From assembly GCA_019321725.1 (NCBI GenBank), contig CM033115.1, positions 19,726,673 through 19,790,672 on the forward strand: a stretch of DNA of 64,000 nucleotides, read 5' to 3'. Position 1 is the first letter of the stretch. Each line of letters starts with the position of its first letter. Shown in pieces: positions 38,751-48,603 of this stretch. The translations under genes were made by a program, and so were the position numbers. Below the pieces are notes generated by a model. The model had not been told where the DNA came from and ran no database searches. It worked only from the letters and a program-made list of their open reading frames with translations. This stretch comes from Paulownia fortunei. Its lineage: Eukaryota; Streptophyta; Magnoliopsida; Lamiales; Paulowniaceae.

Positions 38751-39657
38751 TTAGAGTATCAGTAAAGTCATGTAATATGGTTTGTTGAAGATTTGATGGT
38801 GAAGTTGGAGCAGGAGTGGAAAAAGGAAAAAGGTATTTTCATTGAAAATGACATCCCTGCTAGTGAAGAATTGATGAGTTTTAAGATCATACACTCGATA
38901 TGTTTTTTGACCAGATGCATATCCAACAAAGATGCATTGGCGAGCTCTTGGTGAAAATTTGGTCAAAGGTGGCAAAGTGGTAGCATAACTTAGGCAGCCA
39001 AAAGTTCGTAGATGTGTATATGTGGGAGGTTTGCCATATAGGAGTTCATATGGAGATTTATGGTGCAAAAGTGGGGTAGGGAGGCAATTTATGAGATACG
39101 TGGCTATGAGTAAGCTTTCACCCCAGAAACTCAATGGTAAATTGGCATGAAATCTCAAGGCAAAACCAACATTAAGAAGATGTCGATGCTTGCGTTCAAC
39201 AACACCATTTTGTTGAGGTGTATGAGAACATGAACTTTGAAACATGATGCCAAGAGAAGAGAAAAATGGTTTTAAAGAAGTGAATTCTAGACCATTATCA
39301 CTCGGTATGCATTTAACTTGACAGTTAAATTGAGTGTTAACAAAAAGTGATGAATGTTTTTAACAAGCCTTGAGTTTCAGATTTAAATTTCATAAGAAAT
39401 ATCCATGTAAAGCGAGTGTAATCATCCACAATAGTTTAAAAATAATGTGCACCACAATGAGTTTCAATTTTTTGAGGACCCCAAATATCACAATGTATAA
39501 GATCAAAAGAATGAGTACTTTGAATAGAGCTTGGAGAAAAAGATAATCTAGTTTGTTTTGCCAAAGGACAAACATCACATGAATGATGAGAATCATAAAA
39601 AAATGGTGGAATTATTTTTAACAGAAATTGAGATGGTAATTTTGATGGATGCCCCAT
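38751..39657 (-). pseudogene. Copia integrase, frameshifted
   Basis: The minus strand holds the HHCC zinc segment (HSCDVCPLAKQ), CDIWGP, and then in another frame SHTPQQNGVVERKHRHLL with the catalytic Glu, plus the linker YATTLPPLTKFSPRARQCIF. The frame changes between 39245 and 39436. Confidence 0.85.
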
Positions 39658-39772
39658 TCTTTTATGCTAAATTGCTGCAGATGGAAAGGAGACTTGATAT
39701 GAGTTTGGTGAAGGTGATGAAGATGTATGCTGCTGCAACTCAGATTGTGGCATAAGATAGTACAATCCCTTA

Positions 39773-39979
39773 CTCTGCTTCCCCAGGCCAATCATCCTCT
39801 TCGTAGCTAGGTCCTGCAATATACAAAAGTAGGAAAGAAATGAATGGAACAATTGAGAGCAGATGTGAGTTGACTCTCTGCTTCCCCAGGCCAATCATCC
39901 TCTTTGTAGCTAGGTCCTGCAATATACAAAAAGTAGGAAAGAAATGAATGGAACAATTGAGAGCAGATGTGAGTTGACA
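39773..39979 (-). repeat. 103-bp near-perfect tandem duplication inside the copia element
   Basis: The block CTCTGCTTCCCCAGGCCAAT at 39773 restarts at 39876. The two copies of 103 and 104 bp differ only at a couple of positions (TTCG against TTTG, one extra A). It creates a repeated peptide in one open frame and interrupts the region between protease and integrase. Confidence 0.9.
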
Positions 39980-39999
39980 GACAGAAAGAAGGTTCACAT

Positions 40000-41275
40000 G
40001 AAATGAGGGTGAACATAGAACATTATAAATGTGTAAGTTTTGTGAAATGTGTACATAACCAACACTTGTGATTTTGGCATAAGATCCGTTTGGCAAGGTA
40101 ACTTGAGAAAACATAGGGACATTGGGTTTATCAGTGATTGAGGTAGCTATATGGTTTGTAGCCCCACTATCAACGATCCAATTAGAAGACTTGAGGTTTT
40201 GATATGTGGATGAAGAATAAAATGGAGTAGAAATACCTGTATAATTGGCTGAGATGGTGGATTTTTCATTTCGTAAAAAGGCTTTAATTTGTGAAAACTC
40301 TTCAGGAGTAAATTGAAGAGCTTGATCAGGAATATGTGCAGTTTTGAAAGCTGAGTGAGATGATTCAGCTCCTGTTTGGTTTGCAGAAATCTTTTGAGCT
40401 TGATTAGGAGGTTTAACATCCTTGCCGTGAAGTTTATATCCTACAGGAAATCCATTCAAATAGAAGCATCTCTCCACTGTATGTGTAGTTCCATCACAGT
40501 AAGTACAATGAAGACGTTTCTTAGATCCTTGTGGTTTTGAATCAGATTGTCTGAAATTTGGTGAGGACTTGACATTCATGGCGTGAACCTGCTCAGTAAC
40601 CTTGAGTTTTGCTAATTCTCTTTGTTTATCTTCCTCACATAAAAGTGAATATACTTTCTTAACAGTTGGTAGAAGGTGCATAAGCATAATTTGTCCTCTA
40701 ATAACTGCGTAAGTCTCATTCAGAACCATAAGGAACTACCCAAGTCTCACTTTTTCTTCTTTATCTGTCAGTTGTTTGAGTCCTCCACAGGTGCATGGAA
40801 CAATTGGACTACACATCTTCAACTCATCCCATAGCGTCTTTATCTTGGTGTAATATGTAAATATGGAATCCTGATTTTGTTTCAATTCCACAATGGAACG
40901 TTGAATTTGATAGTGATGAGAAAAATTACCTTGTGAAAATCTTTCTTGTAGGTCTAACCAGATTTCAGGAGGAGTTTCCACATAGAGGACACTATTTGCA
41001 AGTTCTTGATGCAAAGAGTTAAGAATCCATGAGAGTACCATATCATTGCAACGTTGCCACTGAACATATTTATGATCAGATTCCTCTGGTGTAGTTATAG
41101 TGCCTTTGATAAATCCCAATTTATTTTTGGCACTGAGGCTTATAAGCGTAGAACGTCTGCACATAGTATAGTTGGTTCCATCAAGAACTTTTGGTACAAG
41201 AGTCATGCTAGGATGATCCGAGACATGAAGAAAAAGAGGATAGATGGATCAATGGTAGAAGCGGACATGGTTTGA
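40000..41275 (-). pseudogene. Copia gag and protease, broken
   Basis: Gag-type sequence (MTLVPKVLDGTNY, KNKLGFIKGTI, MVLSWILNSL) at 40736-41206 is followed in another frame by a CCHC zinc knuckle (Cys, Cys, His, Cys at 40466-40507) and the protease active-site segment IVDSGATNH near 40171. A probable original start lies at 41272 but that frame stops after about 20 codons. Confidence 0.85.
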
Positions 41276-41400
41276 TGAGTGATAGTATTTTGACGTTCTT
41301 GATTGGTAGTGTTTATGGTGTTTTGGTGTTCTTGGATGTCACTTAGTGAATCATCCATAAGAAAAATTGCGGAAGCTTTGGTAGAGTCGTTAGGATCAAC

Positions 41401-41412
41401 GCTCTGATACCA
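41401..41412 (-). other. Primer-binding site (initiator tRNA-Met)
   Basis: TGGTATCAGAGC on the minus strand directly follows the 5' LTR; this is the standard primer site of plant copia elements. Confidence 0.95.
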
Positions 41413-41627
41413 TGTAAAATAAAAAGATGAAGAAAATGTATTTCTGTGTGTATTGATTATTGATCATTATAGGGATATTTTATACAAGTATAAATAATGT
41501 CTACCTAAATCTAAAGAGCTACACATGGAAAATTTTAATTTTGTGCCAGTAACATAAAAATTATAAGCTCTGATTTGTACATAATATTTTAGCAAGATTA
41601 ACTCCATTAAATGTGTCAAATTCAATA
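41413..41627 (-). repeat. 5' LTR of the copia element
   Basis: It begins TGTAAAATAAAAAGATG on the plus strand and pairs with 36283-36505. The outer end is unclear because similarity fades after ATTCAATA. Confidence 0.85.
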
Positions 41628-42551
41628 CCTTAATCGATAATATATCCCTAATTATCATATCCACAGTGAGTAACATATGAGTAAAAGTTTAATACTTCTT
41701 ACTCAATATGTAGGTTTAAATCTACATTACAATTATCTCTTGACCTATTAAGTGTATCATTTATTCCTCATTTTAAATTTTATGAAATTACATATGATTT
41801 TTCACTTCACATGTACACGTCAAATACATAAAATTCATGTCAAATATATATTTAAAAAGTATTTTATACACTTATGTGATTAGAAAGATATTAGAAAGAT
41901 AGACATGGCAAGACGTAATCTAATTCACTTTTATTCTCTTATGTTTTGGTTCAATTATTTCCGTCATATTTTAAGAATACCATAAAATATTGAAAAATAC
42001 TATATATGTATGCTTAAGAATATACATGGAGAATAAAGAGGGAAAAAGATCTGGCTTTTACTGATGGGAAATTTGCAATTGGCCTTATTTATTTGGGTCA
42101 AAGTTGAATTATACTATTTACTATGGATTAACTATAAGACGGTACTACAAAGGTCAAAAAGGGCAACCTACACGACAGGTTGCCCATTCTCCTGCTGCAA
42201 ACTTTGACAGACTGTGATTAAAGCACTTTCAGTGTTCAACTTTTCAGAGTGTCCCTTGGAGAATCTGAGATTGCTTGAATGGGTAGTACGGAAAACAAGC
42301 AACAGAAATTCCGTCTCACTGCAATTAATCCCCAACCTTTTTGTTTTTGTGATAATAATAAATTAATAAACATACAAATATAATGTACATGTATCTATCA
42401 AATTATTGTAAATACATCGAACATTCTCCATTTTGTTCATGGGCTCATGAATCCACACACACATGTGTGTGTTTGTGTGTGTGTGTGTATATATTCTCTG
42501 GCTGGGGGCAAAACACACATACAACGATATCTATCCATGAATCGTCCCTAG
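41628..42551. other. Intergenic region upstream of the B3 gene
   Basis: AT-rich, with a TG/TA microsatellite at about 42461-42492 that lies 60-90 bp before the B3 start codon and may overlap its leader. Nothing else was seen. Confidence 0.5.
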
Positions 42552-43650
42552 ATGAGTGGAAAGAATCCGGCAACCATGAAGTTCTTTAAAGTTTTGTTGC
42601 CTGGTTTCGAATCCAAATTGGTATGTCTTCTAATTGCCTTCAGTTATCAGATCAGCCATTGTTTTAAGTTTGGTTGAGTAGACTACAAAGATTGATGTGC
42701 CTCAAGTTGTTTGGTTGGTTCACAATATATTTACCAATGTTTCACAGTGGCTGCCACCAGCGTTTTGTGCGAATACAAGTGGAGAATTTTCAGGAGAAGC
42801 TGTGGTGAAGACTGGGCTAGGAACCTGGAAAATTGAAGTCGGAAAATGCGGGGGAAGGTATTATTTCCCGGGGGGTAACTGGGATAGTTTTGTGCAAGGC
42901 CATGAGCTGAGCGTCGGGGATTTCACTGTGTTTGAACATCAGGGCAGCATGCATTTCAAAGCCTTGGTGTTCAGCCCATCTGCTTGTGAGAAAGAGTTTC
43001 CAGAAATGAACAGAAAAGGTGTCGTTTGTATTTGCTATACTTTGTGTCTGTCTCTTTATCTTAAAAGTATAAAACGTTTTACAGTAAATTTGACTATCTG
43101 ATCAGCTGTCCTGATCCTAATTTGTTTTGCAAATTCCAGATGAAAAACAACTTGAACATGGAATTAGTTCATCTGGACACTGTCGGATCCCTCCTTTCAA
43201 AAGATAAGTGCTAGTAGCGCTGGTGATTGCAAGACGCCTCATCTTTGTCGCATGGTATAGTGGTCTGTAATTGCATTTTTGCTTGATATCCATCCATCTT
43301 GCGAGGTTTTCTTTATAATGGGAACAAGTATGATATATCTTTAAATCTCTAAATGACAGTACTTTCCTGTGGAGATATGGAAGCCAAATAATCTCCATAA
43401 GAAGAAAGGTGCCATTCTGAGAATTCCGGGCTCCAGCGGGAGGGAATGGCCGGTGAAGCTGACATTTTATAAAGACCAATGCAGCCGTGGGGGGGGATAT
43501 GACCGCCTGGCGATGACTAAAGGTTGGCAGGAATTTTGTTCATCCAACAAAATCAAGAAGGGAGATGATTGCACCTTTGAAATCACGGGTACTAATTTTG
43601 GGGATTCTGAGGATGTTCTTGTAATCACTGTAACAGTCTTTCCCAATTAA
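42552..43650 (+). CDS. REM-type protein with two B3 DNA-binding domains; exon junction unresolved
   Basis: B3 transcription factor of the REM group, expected to bind DNA in the nucleus. Exon 1 (42552-42620) reads MSGKNPATMKFFKVLLPGFESKL; an in-frame stop lies upstream, so the start is at 42552 or the Met at 42576. Exon 2 starts at 42748 and carries the rest of the first B3 fold (GTWKIEVGKCGGRYYFPGGN, GHELSVGDFTVFEHQG). The last exon, 43360-43650, has a second B3 fold (AILRIPGSSGREWPVKLTFY, MTKGWQEFCSSNKIKKGDD) and a TAA stop. The obvious exon 2 donor at 43020 leaves a phase that does not join to 43360. A possible middle exon at 43140 ends at AAAAG followed by ATAAGT, not GT. A weaker donor at 43024 would restore frame. 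The gene may be functional with that splice or be a recent pseudogene. Confidence 0.6.
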
Positions 43651-44957
43651 CTGGAAGATAGTCAAATTTATTCAAAACTTTTGGAACTAGTTTGACATGT
43701 TATTCTGGAAGGAAACAAAATTTAGTGGTTAATTCCGATATAAAGTGGAAATTATCTCCATTCTAGTTTGAGTTTGTCTTTTTTGACAAATTTACCTAAT
43801 GAGAACCAAAGAATGTTTTTTAGTTACTTTTATAATCTAAATTAATTGAGTACATATGACTTGATTAATTGTGAGAGAAAAATCCAAAACCAAATTCGAG
43901 TTTTGATATGAATTGCATAAGCACGCAATGATTACAGAGTTCTACATAGTAAAGAAACAATATTTAAAAACTATAATTTATCGAATAGTCTGTATTATAT
44001 TGATATTTAAATCTATCTTAAATCAAGTTAAGTAATTATGTGCAATGGGAATTACTTGTTAAAAAATTGTTCTAATTTCTAAATAGACCAAGTGTGGCTG
44101 TTTTTTGTACTTCCAAACTAAATTATTGAGCAAGCTATATGCAAACTCCAATTTGTATTAACTTTTTTGAAAAATTAAGAATTTTTAAATATCTTAACTA
44201 ACCCGTTTATTTTTTATTATATTAATTACAAAACGATCATTATTAACATCTTTTAATTTCATTTTATTTCATCAAAATACATTAAGAACGTATTTTTTAA
44301 AACAAAATTTTGTATCTTACATTTAAGTTTATTAAAAAAAAATTGACTTTCAAAAAATCCATTCCTCAACTTCCAGAACCAAATCCTCCAAATACCATAA
44401 AATAATTCTAAAGCATAAATCTCCAAAGAAAAATTATCTAAAAATATATTCCACAACCAAATAACATAGGAAATCCCAGAAGAAATATTTCCCTTAAAAT
44501 TAATTCTATCATCTGTCATAACTGTGGAAACCAGACCAGTATGTCAGTACTTGCAGAATTAGACTCAGAATCTAAGAGCTCAACCTTAGAGAATAATTTA
44601 CAAATCAATTAATAAATTTCCTTAATGACGAAGATTCCAAAAAATCTATATCAGATGACTTTATACCAAATTCAACCAGAAGAAGATTATTCATCGTCTG
44701 AGGAGACTTCCGTGATTGAGCCAGAATCTCCAACTAAAAATTGCTCTGATTGTCCTCCAGGACTGAGGTTTTGTAAATTTTCTTAGAACTATCTACTGTC
44801 TCAAAGAGTTAACAAAGATAAGAGCCTCAAAAAAGTCTCTTATGAGAAATTCTACAACAGCAGCCTAAAATTGAAGTGAAACTTGCTTCCTACAGAGAAA
44901 GAGGCTGCTAAACCATCATCTCATTAGTCTACTCTCCAGGTTAAAATGCACAAACCC
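43651..44957. other. Convergent intergenic region
   Basis: It lies between the stops of the B3 gene and the TMEM147 gene. It is AT-rich, with a possible old viral or transposon relic at about 44300-44780. Confidence 0.5.
44300..44780 (+). pseudogene. Possible relic of a caulimovirid- or gag-like protein (very decayed)
   Basis: Across different plus-strand frames there is a Lys/Arg-rich stretch, a CxxC beginning (ICHNCGN), and then an acidic Ser/Glu-rich stretch (EEDYSSSEETS). This order resembles the C-terminal part of plant pararetrovirus coat proteins, but also some gag proteins. Stops and frame changes are frequent, so no protein could be made. This rests on pattern only. Confidence 0.25.
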
Positions 44958-47900
44958 TCAATTAGATGGTCTCTGGCATGCAGCAAATAGCTGCCAGCTA
45001 ATGAAAGCCATTACCAAAGAAGTGAACAGCTCAAATCCTACCACCTTCGGGAAGTGCCATCCCAATCCCCGTTTCAGATAACTGAAAAAACCATGAGGAT
45101 AACTCAATCACACTAATACAGATGTGTAGATTAAAGAATGAGTTTTCCAAAATGAAGAAATGAGCACTTATCTTAAAGCGTAGTAGACATCTGTACCTTG
45201 TAATTGATGGCATTGTTGCCACAATCCCTGCACAAGCGTATATAATAGGAATCAAAGTCTTGGGCTTGTTTTTCCTGAGCCACATTAAAGAGCCTAATGC
45301 AGCAAGTGATATACTCAACACCTGAATACAATACAAGGATAAGAAAATGATGAGCTCATCAAATTGGGGCGGAAGCAGATTTCATAAAACTTTCAGAAAA
45401 AACTATATGCACAAAAATTAAAAGTCTAATTTGGCATGTCTTGGAAGATAAAGCACGAATATAATCAACATGAGATAAACTTTTATACCAAATTTGCATT
45501 TGCTTCAAGACCCTGCAAAATGTAGTCCCAAGTGAATTCTAAACCTCTAGCACCCACCCAAAGGGGTGCCAGCCTATGAAGGACAGAATCAGCAAAGGCC
45601 CAACCTGCCAACATCGAAAATAGAACCTTAAATGCCAAAGGGAAAAAAATACATGATCAATAGAAGTAGGAAAGCATTTTAACTTAAATCTATGGCTTTA
45701 CTTTCTCATACTTCGCACATGCCAAATGTAAGGTTATACGACTAGGTATGAAGAGCATCCCAAGATAAATGAACAGGTTTTTATATTATTTTATTTTCAA
45801 ATAAATGAAAGACCTTTTTCCTTTACAACAAGAATGGTGAGCATGTTAAAGTTTCCCAAACCTCAGAGGCACCCAGAGTATAAGGGCAGCTTATAAGGTT
45901 TTGAGAAGCCAGCACACGACTTGATGTTTCATTCTCATGGAATAAAGAGGTTTATAGCTAGGGAAACACACCTGAAAGGGTATACTAAAAGTTCCACTCC
46001 AAATTCTCTTCCTTTAACACTCGGTTTGGTACAAGGATTTTGATGAGGAAAGAAAAGAAAACATTAAGGAAAATAATTTTGGTTGTTTGGTTGCCAGGGA
46101 GAATCCTAAGGAAAAGAAAACTTGAGGGAAAATATACTGTAATCGAGAAAACACATTTTCCTCATAAAAAGGAGAGGAAAATGACAGGAAAACTTATTTG
46201 GCCTTCTCTCCTTCTCCAACACATTCATACCTCCCTTCTCCCCATTCCCTTCCTCATTGTTTTCCTTAGACAACCAAACAAACTTCAGATTTTGTATTTC
46301 TTTGATTTATTTTCCTTTTTCCTAACATTTTTCTTTAGCCATCAAAATCCTTGAACCAAACAAAGCGCAAAAGTAACGTACAACTGCTGAAATGCATAAA
46401 CTGCAAAAGGGAAAAAATATGAAACCCTTGTGCATTCTGCATACACAATTCTACTATTGTATTACACTGCTGCCTTGAAATAGGAGCAACTTGCAGCAGA
46501 AGTGGCCCAAACATATGTCACCCGTTGATAGGTATAAATAGAGTGGTGAGATCAAAATATTTTATGTGCTTCCTTAATCTTTATGTTATGTCTTCTTAAT
46601 ATGACAGCACAACACATCATCTAGCAACCAAAAAATGCAAAGGAACAACACAAGCCAAAGAACAGCATTGTTCCCCACTTTAATTGTTTTTCTTCCAGCA
46701 TAATTCAGACAACTGAAACATCATCTTAAAGATTGATGCATTGCTTAGTTGGATTGGGAAAGCGATATTTTCTAGCACTACATCAACAAAATGTTGAGGA
46801 GGGAGTGCGAATAAAAAATAAAGATGATTAAGAAAAGGTACCAGAACAACACTCACCAAGTCCAACAGCTTGGAATTTGTGATTTTGAGAAATATTCCTA
46901 TGAGTTAACTGTGTCAAGGCAAAATAAAGCCCAGCAACATCTATGAACCCAATCAAAGCTTTCAACAATTCCTGAGATAGAATGGACAAAAAGTACTTAT
47001 GAATTCTGAATAAATTAGTGTTCTTTGAAAATGAAAAGAAAACAAATCATCAAAAGTATGGGAGGCTGAGAGAAATAAAGCAAAACTAAATCTTCAACAT
47101 GCCTAAAACTTCAATTCCACCCCCTCCACCACACCCCCTTCCACCCCAACAGAAAAAAACAGAAAAAAAAAAATGGAGAAAAAGCAAAATTAGCATATGT
47201 AAAAAGACTATTTATCAAAACTTCCCCTTAAAATCTATTTCATCCCCTCCCTTATAAAAATTCGACTGACAAATAAACAGAATGCTACGATGCATATCTC
47301 ATTCCAATGATTTAGTCATAGAAAAGGATAAGGCAACAATTAAACAGTTTTCATATGATTATTTTTAGAACTTTCTAAACATCAACATTTTTGCAAACAA
47401 CTAAACACCTTCCTCTGGACACCAAGCATCCACAGTTAGGCAAATACCATATGGAGACCTTCACTCTAACAATTAGAAAGTAGATTAATTATGTAGAAAA
47501 CATGAAATCACAATCTTTTGCAATACTTTAAGGCACACGATAACAAAAGTCACCATACATGTACAGGGGAATCACTAGAAATATGATAACTCAGAGACTG
47601 TGCATAAACATCTAGGAAAGGAATACCTGGTATGGATCAAAACTGTTACTTTCAGATACCTTAAGAAATGTTGCAAGACAAACAAGCTGTAAAAGAAATG
47701 CAACGGATTAGAATTCATGGCAATATGAAACATCAAATGTGGAGCCATTCAATCATCCTGATCACAATGACCAACCTTTAGTATTGCTGTAACAAGATAA
47801 ACAACAGCTGCTTTAATTGAAGTACCAATTGTATCATACTCAGATCTGTTGAAGAAAACTGGTCAATATAATATACCTACACTTTTTCCGACAAAATTTA

Positions 47901-48603
47901 ACAATGAACAAGCTCGCAAAAACATTCAATAAAACTTGCCAAAAGATATAAAATTCCATAACTTCAAAAATTTTACCATAATGACACATCGCATTTGAAT
48001 TGACATCAAATGTAAGCAAGCAAAACTTTTAGCCTTACTAAAGATTATTAACAGCTGCCAGAACTCAAAGAATCCAAATTAATGAAACTGAAAAAAGTAG
48101 AAATAGTTACTTTATAGCTTGATCAAAGATTGTAGGTATCCCAGTATCCAAAGAATCCCATCCATCTAGCTTGAAATTTCACAACATATGTCTACGTGAT
48201 GCCCAATATCAAGAATCATTCATATTATTCCAAATTCGACTCAGTTAATTACATTTACTTCAACCACATTGAGAATCCAAACACAACCATCACCAAAATC
48301 CCAATCTTTCCCACTTAGAACAATATTGAATTTACATCCCTCCAAAATCATACAAACATCAATACATATAATTAGGGAACATAATGGCTTAAAGTAATTC
48401 CTCAAAAAAATAAAAAAATAATCAGCAGTGAGAGTAAAAGGGTACCGGTTAATTCAAAGAGATCTGGTGAAGAATATCATAAAATAAGGTGGGGGGGGAG
48501 GGGGGGGGTGTTGGAATTAAGCTTACAAGGGGGTTGCGGAATAGTAAACGGCGTGAGGGCCAAACGTGAGAATTGCACAGTTGAAGAAGTGGAATATCGT
48601 CAT
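44958..48603 (-). CDS. TMEM147: Transmembrane protein 147 homologue
   Basis: ER multi-span membrane protein; the animal protein belongs to the back-of-Sec61 (BOS) complex helping multipass proteins insert. Seven exons, minus strand: 48527-48603, 47776-47845, 47627-47686, 46857-46971, 45489-45604, 45197-45321, 44958-45081; 228 residues against about 224 in humans. The N-terminus MTIFHFFNCAILTFGPHA matches the family start MTLFHFGN. Exon 5 carries LAPLWVGARGLEFTWDYI, almost identical to the conserved WVGARGIEF-W segment. Later hydrophobic segments include GFELFTSLVMAFISWQLFAA. All phases fit and no damage is seen. Intron 4 holds a MITE-like insertion and intron 1 a poly-G tract. Its promoter faces the pseudokinase gene across 2.8 kb. 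Confidence 0.92.
46018..46367. mobile_element. MITE in TMEM147 intron 4
   Basis: A 350-bp unit has inverted ends: GTTTGGTACAAGGATTTTGA (from 46024) matches the reverse complement of 46340-46361 at 21 of 22 bases, with weaker pairing outward to CACTCGG and CAAAGCG. The interior is rich in AGGAAAA and TTTTCCT. This is typical of non-autonomous DNA transposons of dicots. No clear target duplication was seen, so the superfamily (hAT or Harbinger) is open. Confidence 0.7.
48489..48509 (+). repeat. Poly-G tract in TMEM147 intron 1
   Basis: Two runs of eight or nine G, split by GA, lie 18-38 bases inside intron 1 from the donor. The transcript is C-rich here; the template strand could fold into a quadruplex. 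Confidence 0.8.

Larger units (their letters stand above)
36283..41627 (-). mobile_element. Decayed Ty1-copia retrotransposon with both LTRs
   Basis: The element runs on the minus strand: 5' LTR (41413 to about 41627), primer-binding site, gag, protease, integrase, reverse transcriptase, RNase H, polypurine tract, 3' LTR (36283-36505). The order protease-integrase-RT-RNase H defines Ty1-copia. The LTRs are about 220 bp and clearly diverged, and the coding region is split by stops and frame changes, so the copy is old and cannot move on its own. No matching target duplication was found: bases before the 3' LTR read GTCAT, while the outer end of the 5' LTR is degraded. A nested insertion and an internal tandem duplication are listed separately. 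Confidence 0.9.

Noticed and set aside
39770..40016. Repeat-bearing open frames suggesting a novel repeat protein
   Set aside because: They arise from the 103-bp tandem duplication in the broken copia polyprotein and are not a separate gene.
36278..41632. Target-site duplication for the copia element
   Set aside because: GTCAT precedes the 3' LTR but no copy follows the 5' LTR, whose outer end is degraded.
46040..46354. 104-codon open frame in TMEM147 intron 4
   Set aside because: It coincides with the MITE; composition is that of its AAAGGAAA-type ends, not of a protein.
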